Part shown: positions 1 through 11,404 of the stretch, piece by piece
Layout of the letters: each line of letters opens with the position of its first letter
How positions within the stretch are numbered: the stretch's first letter is position 1
NCBI GenBank assembly: GCA_014843695.1
Contig: CM026403.1
Location: 43,865,516 to 43,929,515 of the forward strand
Source of the DNA: Archivesica marissinica
Lineage: Eukaryota; Mollusca; Bivalvia; Venerida; Vesicomyidae
Length of the DNA stretch: 64,000 nucleotides
Direction of reading: 5' to 3'
Program-made: the position numbers and the translations under genes
The notes under the pieces: model-generated
What the model was told of the DNA's origin: nothing
The model's input: the letters and a program-made list of their open reading frames with translations, nothing else
The model's database searches: none

Positions 1-190
1 AAATTTTCACTTTCGGTTTTGAACTGATCCTCCCACTTATGCAAATATTTCAATCGGAAAGCCTTTACTCTGTTCATACAAGACCGTAATACACAGGACA
101 TATTTTGGGGTCAGTTTTTTATCGGAACACCGATTATTGCGCAATAATGCGCAGTAAAGATGCGTGGTGGTTGCTAGGTTGCTATTGTAA
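1..190. repeat. Dispersed repeat, copy A (5' end cut by the window edge)
   Basis: This stretch is nearly identical to 1057-1290. Both contain the run from TTATGCAAATATTTCAATCG through the ACACAGGACATATTTTGGGG region to GCGTGGTGGTTGCTA. Copy A lacks about 60 bases present after GGTTTTGAACTG in the other copy. No coding potential is visible. The element class is unknown. It could be an LTR or MITE end, or a simple duplication. Confidence 0.75.
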
Positions 191-1056
191 GACAAGCGTT
201 TATGCAATTGGAACTCAGACAGTTAAAATCGTCATATGTTCATTTGCGGAATTAGAATATACATCTACTTGATCATGGTAAGATCTGTTTGAAAATTGCA
301 TTCGTTTACAGTGACCCGCCATATCAAAATCAGTCGTAAGTAGCAACATTCAATGATTTTATTAACAGCTATAATACATGTAAAACTATACATTTTCTGG
401 TAGATCTCATCAAACCATTTGCAAAAATGTATAGTTTAACTTTGCTACACCACAAATTTTGAAATTAATGGACTTGTAAATGATGAAAAATTGCAGTCTG
501 AAAAGGCTTGATTTTCAATTTCTTAAAAAAGTTGACCCCAGCTTATTACTTGATCATGAAACGGTATTCTACATAGTAGTCAGTGTTATTTTCTTCTATA
601 CACATTTCTCACCTGTTCTGTAACAATTTTATGCACACAGTACTTACAACACACTTATAAATTAATATAGTTTTAATATACCGACTCGTAACCGAGTACG
701 AATGAACGGTGTACGAACAGCCATTTTGATTTTAGAAAATTGAAAATACAAGCTAATTAATCTTCAGTGAGCGCAAATGCATATTTGCATTTATTCCAAA
801 CCACAATACCGTATCTATTTATACCTCAATCGAGCTTGAGAGAAGGACACACTTTGCAATATTTTAATGTTTATTTTACTCTGCATGAATTACGATTCGG
901 GACGGCGGAAGTGGAATATTGGTTTGATTACTTCCCTTGTCCGGTGAGACTCGTCATGTCACTCGGATGCGAGCCAAATAAACAGGATATACGTCAAATT
1001 ACATTCTTGGAAGTGCCCAAAATGAAAAGAATACTTGGACAAATTTATGATATTTG

Positions 1057-1290
1057 AAATTTTCACTTTCGGTTTTGAACTGTAAATATATACTGCGTAA
1101 TAGCCAAATGGGCATATACGCCATATTTGGTCATATCTCCTCCGACTTATGCAAATATTTCAATCGGAAAGCCTTTGCTCTGTTCATACAAGACCGTAAT
1201 ACACAGGACATATTTTGGGGTCAACTTTTTATCGGAACACCGATTACGCAATAATGCGCAGTAAAGGTGCGTGGTGGTTGCTATCGTAAG
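1057..1290. repeat. Dispersed repeat, copy B
   Basis: This is the fuller copy of the repeat that opens the window, in the same orientation and about 1.06 kb downstream. The 96-codon ORF at 767-1057 lies between the two copies and ends exactly where this one begins. That ORF resembles no family I recognise. The spacing would suit a short element with direct terminal repeats, but no TG..CA ends or primer-binding site can be seen. Confidence 0.75.
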
Positions 1291-3622
1291 TCGGGATTAA
1301 CATAAGGCAGATAATTACATTATAAGTCAACAAAATGGTATTTTAACATTTTTCAGATTATTGTATAATGGCACATTATAATCATTTATCTTTATAATAA
1401 ATGTGATAGAAGCACGTATTTAATTTAAGGCATTAAAAACACATTTTAATTAGCTTGGTGTTAATTGCCATTGTAAGATTGTTATTAATCACAGTGAAAC
1501 AAAAGATCTAAGCCGGGTAGGCGGTGTTTTCCGATGGCCTTCAATGATACTGTCCCGAGGTTTGGCCCCATATATTTGGTACCGAAATAAACTAGAGATG
1601 ACGTATTTTCAGCTGATGCTATTTTTGAAGTAAGATCTTATATGCTTCCAACTAATAAAACGGCTAAAAATCGATCGAATTTTATCAAAAATCTCTTCGG
1701 TTGCGATGTAAACGTGATTCCCACTCATCCATTGGCCGATAAATACCACGTGATCTGCAAGTGCGCACCTGTTCCTATGTTCACAGAAGATTGAATAGAA
1801 ACAAAACGATTTTCGGTGTGATTTCATGACGATTATTCATTATATAGCTTAATATTTAGATTTATTTCGATGCAAATCAGTCATATATAGGTAAATGGTA
1901 AACCTAGACAAGTGTAGAACCTTTATCTGCTGATTTGTTGTGTGAACTTTTAACACACCGTTATCTGCACCTGTGTTCGGTGTAGCCCAGTATTTCGGAT
2001 GTACATGTATTTAATATAAATTCTAAAATAATACTTCACCTGAATCCAAAAGTTCATTCATTTTTAATAACTATGACTTAATTCAGCTTTTATGTTTCAT
2101 AATATTACAAAATAATTGTTTCTTTTCACTGTGAACCAGCTTTTGACCCCTTTTCTAATTCACAGCTGCACAATGTGACAATATACAATGTTACTTTACT
2201 TCCCACAAAAAGCCATAAATCACCCCCTAATCCTTTCCTAAAACAACACAACTGATAAGGGGAATTGTGCATTTTAATTGATCAATGAAACACTGCTACT
2301 TTGTAAGCCTACTATGACCCAATTAACAGGATTATATAACAGCAGGTGTCCACTTATGCCCTAGGCACTGTCATATCTGACTAATCAACGCAATATACAG
2401 GGGCCATAAAATTTGAATATCTACAAAGACATGGAAATTGCTACATGTACTCTGAAAAGTCAGAATAATCCTTTCAGGATATATTGGTATAAGTAAATAA
2501 AATTTAAGTCAATAAAAAATATTTTTAATTTTTTTTAATTTTTTTTTTTTATATTTATTATTATTGTTGTATTTATCCTAGAACAGCTGAACCACTATGT
2601 ATACTACAAAGTTCAGCAAAGTGGCATTTTAAAGAATGGACATTTACCTTTAATTTGATACCAAACATGACTAGTTGTGTCATGTGGAACATATTGGTTG
2701 CTATGTTGTTTTGATTTCACTGCGTCTCCAAATTTTGTTAAAATAAGTCAGAATTTCGCGTGAAGTCCATTATTCAAATGGTCATAACTTTGGATTGAAA
2801 CAAGCTACATGAATGATACTGATATCACTAGAAAGCTTATACTTATACCTATATGATGGTATAGTTAACTCATTATTTATTTTTTCCGACTTAAGACTGA
2901 TTTTGTCATGATTATTATTAGTAAAAATTACAAAATTGCGGTGGTCATTTTTTCAGGTAGATGCACGAGTCATTCTGCAACTTTTCGTTGTAACATTTAC
3001 TTAAAGGAAGTAATAGTCTATCATCTGCTACTCAGTTCCAGCTATTCAAATATGTTTGTCTTCTACAATTTTTCAGAGAAATTAGTTTGATATTTGTACA
3101 CAAAAAATGTGCTCATTTTCAGGTTTTCAAATAGCACAAACTATGCCATTTTAACATAATAGGTTTGACTATGCCTGTTTACTTGTTCAGTTATTAATAG
3201 ACAACAATTTGTCAAAATTTCAGATTTCACCATGAAGTACAGTCGGAGATACATGACATTTATATATTTTGGTTGTCAAATGTGATGGTCATCAATGGCT
3301 GCCGGACAAATTACCCTTACTGCATAACACCCTGTCCATCTGGAGTATGTCGATAACACATAAACCCAACTACACGATAGCACAACGTGTCGTATTTAAG
3401 CAAAATAAGGACGGATTATTTCGTCAGCTGTTATCTGACAAGTCAAATGTTGGTGTATGAACATGTGTAGTATTGCATTCCGGTAGACTGTGACTCGTGG
3501 GTTACACAAGTTGTAGATTATTATACTAAATATGTTAAGGCGATAACTTATGGGATTATAATGTTCATCGAATGGAGTGAAATATTGTTTAGCCGTTATC
3601 TCAAATTTGTATGGATACATAA
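1291..3622. other. Non-coding AT-rich stretch
   Basis: No ORF longer than about 72 codons here looks real, and I recognise no repeat family. A T/A-rich run lies near 2520-2560. It may be promoter and 5' flank of the candidate GTPase exon that follows, but no promoter element can be argued. Confidence 0.5.
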
Positions 3623-3755
3623 ATGATGGCAGAATCATCATATGACTATATTTTGACGATAGACTTGTATGGAACTGCAGGATGTGGTAAAACAAACATT
3701 GTCAGCAAATATGTGAAAGATACATTCTCCAGTGAATATATTCCATCAGGTCACA
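3623..3755 (+). CDS. Candidate first coding exon of a Rab/Ras-like small GTPase
   Basis: Two adjacent ATGs at 3623 and 3626 open a 44-codon exon. Its residues 17-24 read GTAGCGKT, a good Walker A/P-loop (GxxxxGKS/T). Before it comes a hydrophobic beta-1 strand (YILTIDLY) and after it an amphipathic segment with KYVKDTFSSEYIPS. This is the layout of a Rab N terminus: G1, then helix alpha-1, then the start of switch I. The exon stops at a strong donor, CACA|GTAAGTG, in phase 1. The P-loop is known to bind the phosphates of GTP. Membrane-traffic function is inference. A later exon at 14920 is phase compatible. It could also be a pseudogene or another P-loop NTPase. Confidence 0.55.
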
Positions 3756-3775
3756 GTAAGTGTTACATATATTTG

Positions 3776-3954
<179 letters not shown>

Positions 3955-4271
3955 CTGTTATATCACTGTATGCAAATAAATTTACTGTGAATTGTTGATA
4001 TAAATGAAGGCTGTGTGCATATAAAATTATAGTAAGGGTGGTTCTCCTCATCCAAAATGGCCGTCTTATTTACTTCCTGTTTATGAGAGCCAAAAGAAAA
4101 ACTAGATATAAACGAAGATTGCTGGCGTTTATAAGTGTGAAATTGTTGTACATGTACATGCGTAGTAAACTAAATGAAAGTAACATGGAATCAATACATG
4201 TACATATCGACCCTACATCACCTCGACCCGAAAACAGATCGTTGACTTTTTATGCATTATGCATGTGATAT

Positions 4272-4905
4272 TTAGTAAATATATATGTAGGCGTGCATCT
4301 GTAGTAAATAGATATGTAGGCGTGCACCTGTAATAAATAGATATGTACGCGTGCATCTGTAGTAAATAGATGTATGTAGGCGTGCATCTGTAGTAAATAG
4401 ATATGTACGTGTGCATCTGTAGTAAATAGATGTATGTAGGCGTACATCTGTAGTAAATAGATGTATGTAGGCATACATCTGTAGTAAATAGATGTATGTA
4501 GGCGTGCATCTGTAGTAAATAGATGTATGTAGGCGTGCATCTGTAGTAAATAGAATTGTACGCGTGCATCTGTAGTAAATAGATTTGTAGGCGTGCATCT
4601 GTCGTAAATGGATGTATGTACCCGTGTATCTGTAGTAAATAAATTTATTGGCGTGCATCTGTAGTAAATAGATGTATGTAGGCGTGCATCTGTAGTAAAT
4701 AGATATGTACGTGTGCATCTGTAGTAAATAGATATGTACGTGTGCATCTGTAGTAAATAGATATGTACGCGTGCATCTGTAGTAAATAGATGTATGTAGG
4801 CGTGCATCTGTAGTAAATAGAATTGTACGCGTGCATCTGTAGTAAATAGATTTGTAGGCGTGCATCTGTCGTAAATGGATGTATGTACCCGTGTATCTGT
4901 ATTTA
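4272..4905. repeat. Minisatellite, 29-31 bp unit, about 21 copies
   Basis: The unit is of the form GTGCATCTGTAGTAAATAGA plus TATGTAGGC (29 bp) or TGTATGTAGGC (31 bp). Variants carry GTACGCGTG, GTACGTGTG or GTACCCGTG. A block near 4546-4640 recurs at 4813-4895 with the same variant order, which points to an internal segmental duplication. The long minus-strand ORFs across it are by-products of the repeat. Confidence 0.93.
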
Positions 4906-5028
4906 CTAAATAGATATGAAAAGTATATTATAACGGATATTATTTCTCTAAATCTAAAATTATTTTATTTGCACTTCCAAGAGTTGGACCAAGACCTTCT
5001 CAAATTTTATCCGGGCACGACGTTCGGC

Positions 5029-5436
5029 TTATGCCAATTTATGCTTGATACGTTCACCTCCGCAATGTTGACATAACTTACCCTCGCTCTGGGTTCCCAC
5101 CCCGCAATTCCTGCATGGCACAGGTTCGACCGGCCGCCTACGGAGCTGGGCTCGATGCTGCTTGCAATGTTCGAAGACGCAGTTCTTGCCACAAGGAATG
5201 TGGGAACCAATCACAATCCACCGACAATTATTATGCCATTGAGGCATGATCGTTGTTATCTTCCGATATATATCCATTGAGACAAAGTTTACAATGGAGA
5301 ATTTTGGTCCTTTTTTATGTCCGATCGAACGGCTCGCCCTTTTATATCCGATTGATATTCGCCCATTTTTATACCCGATTGATATTCGCTCGTCAGCGGA
5401 TGGTGGGGGCGGCGGCGGCGGGGGACGCTGGGGCAC
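5029..5436 (-). CDS. Cys/His-rich ORF with zinc-ribbon-like motifs, function unknown
   Basis: A 135-codon ORF. Residues 5-12 are a proline run encoded by the GGC/GGG tract near 5405-5425. Residues 17-44 hold three imperfect repeats of the type RISIGYKNG / RISIGYKRA / SRSIGHKKG. The C-terminal half has ordered metal-ligand pairs: C82-x3-C86, C91-x2-H94, C108-x2-C111 and C122-x2-C125, which suggests one or two zinc-binding knuckles. An internal Met at residue 64 (MPQWHNN) could be an alternative start. I recall similar zinc-ribbon ORFs repeated in invertebrate genomes, so it may belong to a mobile element. That is memory, not a search. No intron or neighbour clarifies the role. Confidence 0.4.
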   Translation of the reverse strand: MPQRPPPPPPPPSADERISIGYKNGRISIGYKRASRSIGHKKGPKFSIVNFVSMDIYRKITTIMPQWHNNCRWIVIGSHIPCGKNCVFEHCKQHRAQLRRRPVEPVPCRNCGVGTQSEGKLCQHCGGERIKHKLA

Positions 5437-5549
5437 ATGTGAGGGGCTTAATAATCATTGAGATTCACACCCCCCCCTGCTGCTCTCCGACATATTGTCT
5501 TCTTCGTCTTCCACCCCGTTAGGAATATTTTTACAGGCCTCAGGCTTGA

Positions 5550-5745
5550 GCATTATCATACAAAATCAGTCTGTTGTGGTGAAGACCACCCGTATTTCCT
5601 GTGTAGATACCAGTACTCAATTCTCCAAGCGACTGACACACATCATTTATCAATAGGGAGCAAACCTGCGACCCTATAATGATAGCGGTGAAAGGTGAGC
5701 CCGAACAACTTCGAGCTAGACCACTTGTCCAACTATTATAGATCC
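5550..5745 (-). mobile_element. Probable tRNA-derived SINE remnant
   Basis: Read on the minus strand, the sequence near 5733-5660 has a pol III box-A-like GTGGTCTAGCTCGAAG. About 45 bases later comes a box-B-like GGTCGCAGGTTTGCTCC. This is the layout of a tRNA-derived SINE head. The box B is degenerate and the body is not recognised. Confidence 0.45.
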
Positions 5746-6141
5746 TGATAAGACGGCTCGATACAAATCGGCCCATCTGGATATACACCAATTGCAATGA
5801 TTTCAAGTATGGTCGGTAGCGTACACGTTTGAAAGGCATGCATACTCCATTCCAACCATGCAAACGTTACACAATTATATGGACCTCTCAATTGTTTAAC
5901 ATATTAATGCAATAGTTTAACCACTATTTATTGCAATAAATTGTACATGATTTAATATTAATAGAAAAAAAGATCAGATGCTTTATATGCACATTCTTCT
6001 CCTGCAAAACAACATTCATGGCAATGTAAAGATATATTGATGTACTAGATAGTATGGCATTGTCAGAGCATGAATCTAATGACAGGAAACAACCGTTGTA
6101 AATGTATCGTGTATCGAGTCTGCTAAATATTATTATTAAAT

Positions 6142-6164
6142 CCTACCTACCTACCTACCTACCT
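6142..6164. repeat. (CCTA)n microsatellite
   Basis: Five perfect CCTA units, immediately before a degenerate minisatellite. Confidence 0.85.
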
Positions 6165-6615
6165 ATGGCAGATAAAAGTGATCTACCCTCATTCGTATTG
6201 TGTACACATGTGGGCAATTTTCTGTGTCATGGATAGGTGACCCGCCCTCACTTGTACAGTGTATGCATAAAGAGTGGTCACTCACTATTCTAAGGCATGG
6301 ACACGTGATCCGCTTTCACTAATATTGTATACCCACAGTGGGTCATTGCATAGAAAAGTGACCCACCAAGGCATCAATCGTATTTCGTCTTCGCATAGGT
6401 GGGTGGGATCATTATTATATGGCATTGGAAATGGAGCCACCATCACTCGTATAGTTTAAACATAGGGGGAGGGCCATTATTATATGGCATTGTAAAGTAT
6501 CAAAGTATCCCGGCCACACTCGTACATGGTACACATATAGGGGATCATTTTTCTATTGTATGGATACTTGACTCTCCCTCACTCGCACAGAGTAGTGTAA
6601 ATACTATATATGACA
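6165..6615. repeat. Degenerate minisatellite of roughly 70 bp period
   Basis: Six to seven imperfect copies share the pattern GTGACCCGCCCTCACTCGTA, then a GTGTACACATA-like stretch, then GTGGGTCATT and a TATGGCATTG-like stretch. Copies differ by small indels, so the array is old. No protein-coding signal is seen. Confidence 0.65.
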
Positions 6616-7030
6616 TACACTATGTGAACCTCCTAGTGATAGTACCCACCACCTCATAATCTTTAGAAATTGATAGAAAGAGATATATTTTCAGCATACA
6701 TTAGTCTGTTTTCAGATTCAATATAATTATTAAATTTATTCTGTACACCATTGTTTCAAAATATATATTACCTAACCTTAAATAACGTGTAATTGTAATA
6801 AATTTAGCATTTCCGCAATATATATTGTTATTATCTAAGGGTCATTTTTCAGCAATGGGGTGGATCAATAATTATTCTATATTAGAACGACATGCGGGTC
6901 ACTATTCTGAGGGATACATTTATATGCTAATATCAACCCAGTTTAATCAGTCGGTTTTATCCGGTTACAACCGTCCGGTACAATACTCACAAAGCGGACG
7001 CCATGGAAGTAAAAACGGATTAGGTTCGTA

Positions 7031-8590
7031 ATGCGGGCGTCACACTGTCCCGAAGTTTACACCAGATGGCCATACGAATATGGAATTTCGCACGAAGATG
7101 GCCCCGAACTTGGTCAACAGCCAATCAACAGCTGAAACAAATACGATGTCCATAAACGGTCACACGATGGCACCCGAACCACACATGAAGGCAACACGAA
7201 GATGTGAATTTTGATTAAGTAGTTTACCCGCAGGACACACGAGACACATAGAGAATACGATGAGTTCGAACTAGGTCACGAATGCGTCGTGTGACATCCC
7301 GATGGTATAACACATTCTGCCGACCGTGGGAAATTTAATTGTAGATACTGGCATCGTTGCTAGAGCCATCATAGCCGACATCAATCCAGATATACTTGCT
7401 GTAGGCGTCGAGCAGGGCCTTGAGGACAATGGAGAAGAAGCCCTTGTAGTTTGTATACACATAATCAGTATTCCATGGCTGTGATGGCATCGCAGACTTC
7501 ATTAATGACGAGGGATATATTGCGGGAGCAACTCTGAAGTTACATGACAGGCTTGGATAATTGTCATCGCAGGCCAGTCTTTGTAGAGTGAAAACTTGAG
7601 ACCAGGATGGAGAGACATTCTGTACCATGTGCATTATGCCTTCTACCCTTCGCATGAACTCATCTCTGGGATGTCTTGTGTAGTTGTAGAAGGCAGTCTC
7701 CTCATGTCCTGTCTTCAGCTCATTTAGTGGAGTGATATATTGGTCATAGCGTTGTCTTCTTGTCAGACAGCCATTTCCTGGCCCACATAGACCTCAGTTT
7801 CCTCTTTCGCCCCTGTCCTGGAAAATAAAAAGCAAAACAAGATAAGCACATTGTCGAATGCTAGAATGGCAAATAGCATGAAATGACACAAGTGAAATAA
7901 GACAATTGTACTCTGTAAGAGGAGTTGATGGGACTGTAAGAGTTGCTTATCATTTTCTTTGAGGTGCATCAAAAGAAGCATTTCTGTTGCTATCTTTTTC
8001 CTGATTATCTCATCATTAAAGTATGCGATTCTGCAGGAACTGAATTGTGATTAATTGTGATTGGGAGTTGTACACGGCTCTGCTCTGTAGTGTTGCTCAG
8101 GACGGACTGAGGAAGATGCTCTGAGACTGGCCTTTTATATATGTGTCCACGTTAACATAGCACATGGCAAACGCTTGAACTACTCAAATTCGCCAACACC
8201 GTGATCCCATCTCCATGTAATCGTACTCATAACGCGATGGTTACACAACGGCATTGCGATGTCTTCAGTGTTGCCTTCCTAAGACAATCTGGCAATTTCT
8301 TGATTCGTTCGTATTGTCTTCGTGAGGCGAAAAATGCCCGATAAATGGGCACACGAATTCAACACGAAAATAAACCATCGCAAGGTCTTTCGGCAATTGT
8401 TTGGCATGCTAAAGATTTGGCAACCGCTCACGAAGTTCTGGCCGAGCATGAGAAATCCACCGGCGGTCATACGGTGGCTTAAGATGCCCACACGAATAGC
8501 CCGATGCTTTTACGATCAGAGCCGAAATTGAACATTTCCTTTATCGTGTGTCCATCTGGTGTCAATTTCGGGATAGTGTGACAACGCCAT
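7031..8590 (-). mobile_element. PIF/Harbinger DNA transposon, internally deleted
   Basis: The left end reads GGGCGTCACACTGTCCCGAA followed by a CACCAGATGG. The right end is its reverse complement with few changes (CCATCTGGTGTCAATTTCGG, then GATAGTGTGACAACGCC). These make terminal inverted repeats of about 35 bp. Between them, on the minus strand, lies a piece of PIF/Harbinger-type transposase. Flanks read TAATG on the left and CATTA on the right, so a 3-bp TAA/TTA target duplication is possible but not clean. At 1.56 kb, without a complete DDE domain, it is non-autonomous. Confidence 0.8.
7335..7817 (-). pseudogene. Fragment of PIF/Harbinger transposase (DDE_Tnp_4 type)
   Basis: The segment begins after a splice-acceptor-like TTTTCCAG at 7825-7818 and first encodes a basic stretch containing MWARKWLSDKKTTL. 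A frameshift near 7752 leads to RYDQYITPLNELKTG and then the ORF from 7655. That ORF ends with YTNYKGFFSIVLKALLDA and YIWIDVGYDGSSNDASIYN. The F-S-x-V-L-x-A-L-x-D and W-x-D-V-G-x-x-G-S-x-x-D-A signatures are those of Harbinger DDE transposases, around the first catalytic Asp. The frame stops at 7335, so the second half of the catalytic domain is missing. In intact elements the protein acts with a Myb-like partner, which is not seen here. Confidence 0.75.
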
Positions 8591-8766
8591 TATAAGAAAG
8601 TTATTCATTGCAGAGTTTGTCCTTCGCATTAGACATGTGGTGCAATGGACGTTGTAGTATCTCAATATCTACGACATACAGACTATTTTGTAGCAAACAA
8701 TTGTCCAAAAAATACGATTATTCAGTTTACTAGGAAATTTATCTATGATTCTATTACACAGTTCAT

Positions 8767-9170
8767 TGTAGCACCGTTAAACGTCATACACCCCATATAC
8801 GCCATAAGACCGCTAAACGTTATAAACAAATCCAATATACGTCGTAAGACAGATAAGTGTCATAAAAATCCACTACTCGTCGTAAATGCGAAACTGCTAA
8901 ACATCATAAAAAATACGCAATACGTCATATAAATAAATACCGCTAAACGTCATAAACATTTCTGGTAAACGTCAATTATTGCAAATACTTTTATGCGGGC
9001 GTTTTTGCTAATTATGTTCTTGATATGTGTCCTATTATTAAATCAGACACTGGCAGTTACGGCCGGAACACGTACTGTTGCGCCGCATATAGCTCCTAAC
9101 GCAGAGAGCTTCTCCATAATTAGCAGTCTTTTGACGTTTTGGGGAGTTTATGACGTTTAGCCGTGCTACA
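8767..9170. mobile_element. MITE with terminal inverted repeats and internal TAAACGTCATAA repeats
   Basis: The left end TGTAGCACCGTTAAACGTCA is matched by the inverted right end TGACGTTTAGCCGTGCTACA at 9151-9170. Inside, a 17-20 bp motif built on CTAAACGTCATAAA repeats about eight times between 8775 and 8975. There is no coding capacity. Related motifs occur at 34090-34130 and 34690-34720. Confidence 0.75.
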
Positions 9171-9477
9171 TGTCATTACTTCCAATACCCACAATAACTG
9201 CTGATGTGGGACACATCACTAATAAAGCAGCACGCATGTCACACAATCGTGCAATGTTCTGCAGCATACGATAGCACCCCCACTCAGTAAAGACTCTTTT
9301 AAATCCTAGTCGGATCAATAATCAAGTTGACAATTCTGCTTTCCGTAGGCCATATGTTCAAATGTCCCTATACAATAATTATTCGAATCGTTGCTTAACC
9401 TGCCATTTCAGGAAATCTAAATAGAGCATAAACCCTCTCCACGTAACGATTGGAGTTGGCATAGATGAAGGCAATAT
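9171..9477. other. No recognisable feature
   Basis: I see no ORF, repeat family or splice-supported exon in this stretch. Confidence 0.4.
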
Positions 9478-9760
9478 CATATACTATCTCGTCCCCACGA
9501 CATATCATCTCGTTCTCATGCACTACTATATCGTCCCCACGACATATCATCTCGTTCTCATGCATTACTATCTCGTCCCCACGACATATCATCTCGTTCT
9601 CATGCACTACTATCTCGTCCCCACGACATGTTATCTCATTCCCATGCATTACTATCTCGTCCCCACGACATATCATCTCGTTCACATGCACTACTATCTC
9701 GTCCCCACGACATATAATCTCGTTCTCATGCACTACTATCTCGTCCCCACGACATATAGT
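9478..9760. repeat. Minisatellite, 42-bp unit, about 7 copies
   Basis: The unit carries CTATCTCGTCCCCACGACAT followed by ATCATCTCGTTCTCATGCACTA. Copies are nearly identical. Because 42 is a multiple of three, each frame repeats a 14-residue peptide. Frames on both strands stay open, giving TISSPRHIISFSC on the + strand and VVHENEMICRGDEI on the minus strand. There is no evidence that either is translated. Confidence 0.92.
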
Positions 9761-10616
9761 AGTTAAGGCCGTACGTTCAGATCTAGGTCACGCTATATAT
9801 GCTATATAAATGACGTCACCAGGGCCCGGTGCAGATCGTTTTTGAGGTGCAGGTAATTTTCGGAAGTCAATCGCGCGTAGCAGACGATACATGTAAATGT
9901 ATACAACAATATGTTTAATAAACTCTCGGTGTACATAGCGAGTTACGTTATATATAAACCAGTTTGACAATTAATAGCCACTGTGCAATGTATCCTATCG
10001 TATTATATGTTTATTTAAAGTCGCCACCGCATACATGCATTTGGGCGAAGTGTGCAATGTACAGCGAATCAATTCATGCACTAGCCTTCTAAAACGCTTT
10101 TACTTGTTAATTAACCAATCAAACCATCCTAAGCCTTCGACAATCTACATTTTCAAAATATTCAAGTCACTTTTAAACCTGGGCTGTAGATGTAAACATC
10201 GCCGTGATAGAGCGTATCTAGTAGTTTACGTAGCTACATAACACAGAGGCAAGTGTACCTTTCTTAAACCAATCAAATGACAGCTAGGACTAAGGTTTTT
10301 AGCTACGATGTATTAGTTTCAGTATGCAAGCGGATAGTGATCTGTACACTTGAGCAAAATCACATTTATCCACTAAACGGTACAGCATAATACATGTAGT
10401 TGGAATGTAAGCATAGCGGGTTTAATGGGCCACTCTATGAATGTAGATACTTATGATATAGGACTATTGTAATACACTCCTTTATTGATTTAAAAAGAAC
10501 AAGAAATATACATTTTAAACTTTATTGACTATAACACAAATACGCATAATATTATTTACAACATGTGCATACATTAGATATGTAATATATAATAGCGAAT
10601 AGATATACATGTTTAA
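9761..10616. other. Intergenic sequence without recognised features
   Basis: Only short ORFs of at most about 68 codons are present, with no family resemblance. No clear repeats are seen. Confidence 0.4.
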
Positions 10617-11275
10617 TCATTGTACGTCACTGGCTTTGACAAAGCTATTGAATTTTGATGGATACTTCATCTCCATTTCTATTAATGGCGCTTGTTGCGT
10701 CCTTTGCCAATTGACTTAAGAACACGTTCAATTTTCCACAGCTGATTAGGCTGAAAGTCAATTTTCTGCAACTCGCTTTGATAAAATGTCCCTTTGATTT
10801 CCTCAGTATCCATGTCTTTGAGTCTGTAGATGGGCTGCGTTCCTCTATGATAGCGTGTGTATATTAAAAATGCTTCTCCCGTATATGTTTCGTCGTACGC
10901 TCTAGAAAACGCATGTTTTAAGTGACTAATGCGTACATAATCACCAATTTTATATTTGAATGGTTTGAGTTTGCCATTGTTCTTGCTCTGTGCGAAGTAT
11001 GTGGACAGCCTGACTGTTTCTTGATTGTCTTCGTTGACGTCGGCTGGAGCCATATCTATGGTCCGGTGATAGGTTTGGTTATAACTGTTAGCCATGCTCT
11101 GTAACACCGATAGGTACTCGTAATCATCCTTGTGTGTAAATAACGATTTAGCTTTGTCTTGAGGGTCAATATTGCCCTCTCAGAAGTTTAAGCTTTAGTT
11201 TCGTTCTGCGTAGGGAAGTTAATGATTCCGTATTCTTTCATGACCACCTGTACCTTTTTAGCACGGAACATTTGA
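10617..11275 (-). pseudogene. Polinton/Maverick-type integrase, 3' part, frameshifted
   Basis: The longest open piece, 10682-11107, encodes the end of a retroviral-type integrase fold (MANSYNQTYHRTIDMAPADV). An SH3-like C-terminal region follows, with KYKIGDYVRISHLKHAF and IKGTFYQSELQKIDF. A chromodomain start, WKIERVLKSIGKGRNK, comes last. After a frameshift near 10690 the chromodomain tail resumes as KYPSKFNSFVKASDVQ and stops near 10617. Upstream, NFPTQNETKA and SERAILTLKTKL can be read in shifted frames up to about 11265. This order is typical of the integrases of self-synthesising Polinton/Maverick DNA transposons. At least three frame breaks make it a relic. No polymerase B, protease or capsid ORF and no terminal repeats lie nearby. 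Confidence 0.72.
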
Positions 11276-11404
11276 CCGTAAAATGATAGAGAATGCATAT
11301 GTAATACACATCAATATGATACAAGTAATACATATAGAATAGTGTATATACAAGTAGGAAAGCTTTACTAAATAGATGATGGATAATTAAGCAGATATAG
11401 TACC

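Noticed and set aside
767..1254. ORFs of 96 and 66 codons as genes
   Set aside because: They span or abut a dispersed repeat and show no family resemblance. Kept only as context for the repeat pair.
4213..4865. Minus-strand Tyr/Thr/His-rich ORFs (up to 197 codons)
   Set aside because: By-products of the 29-31 bp minisatellite.
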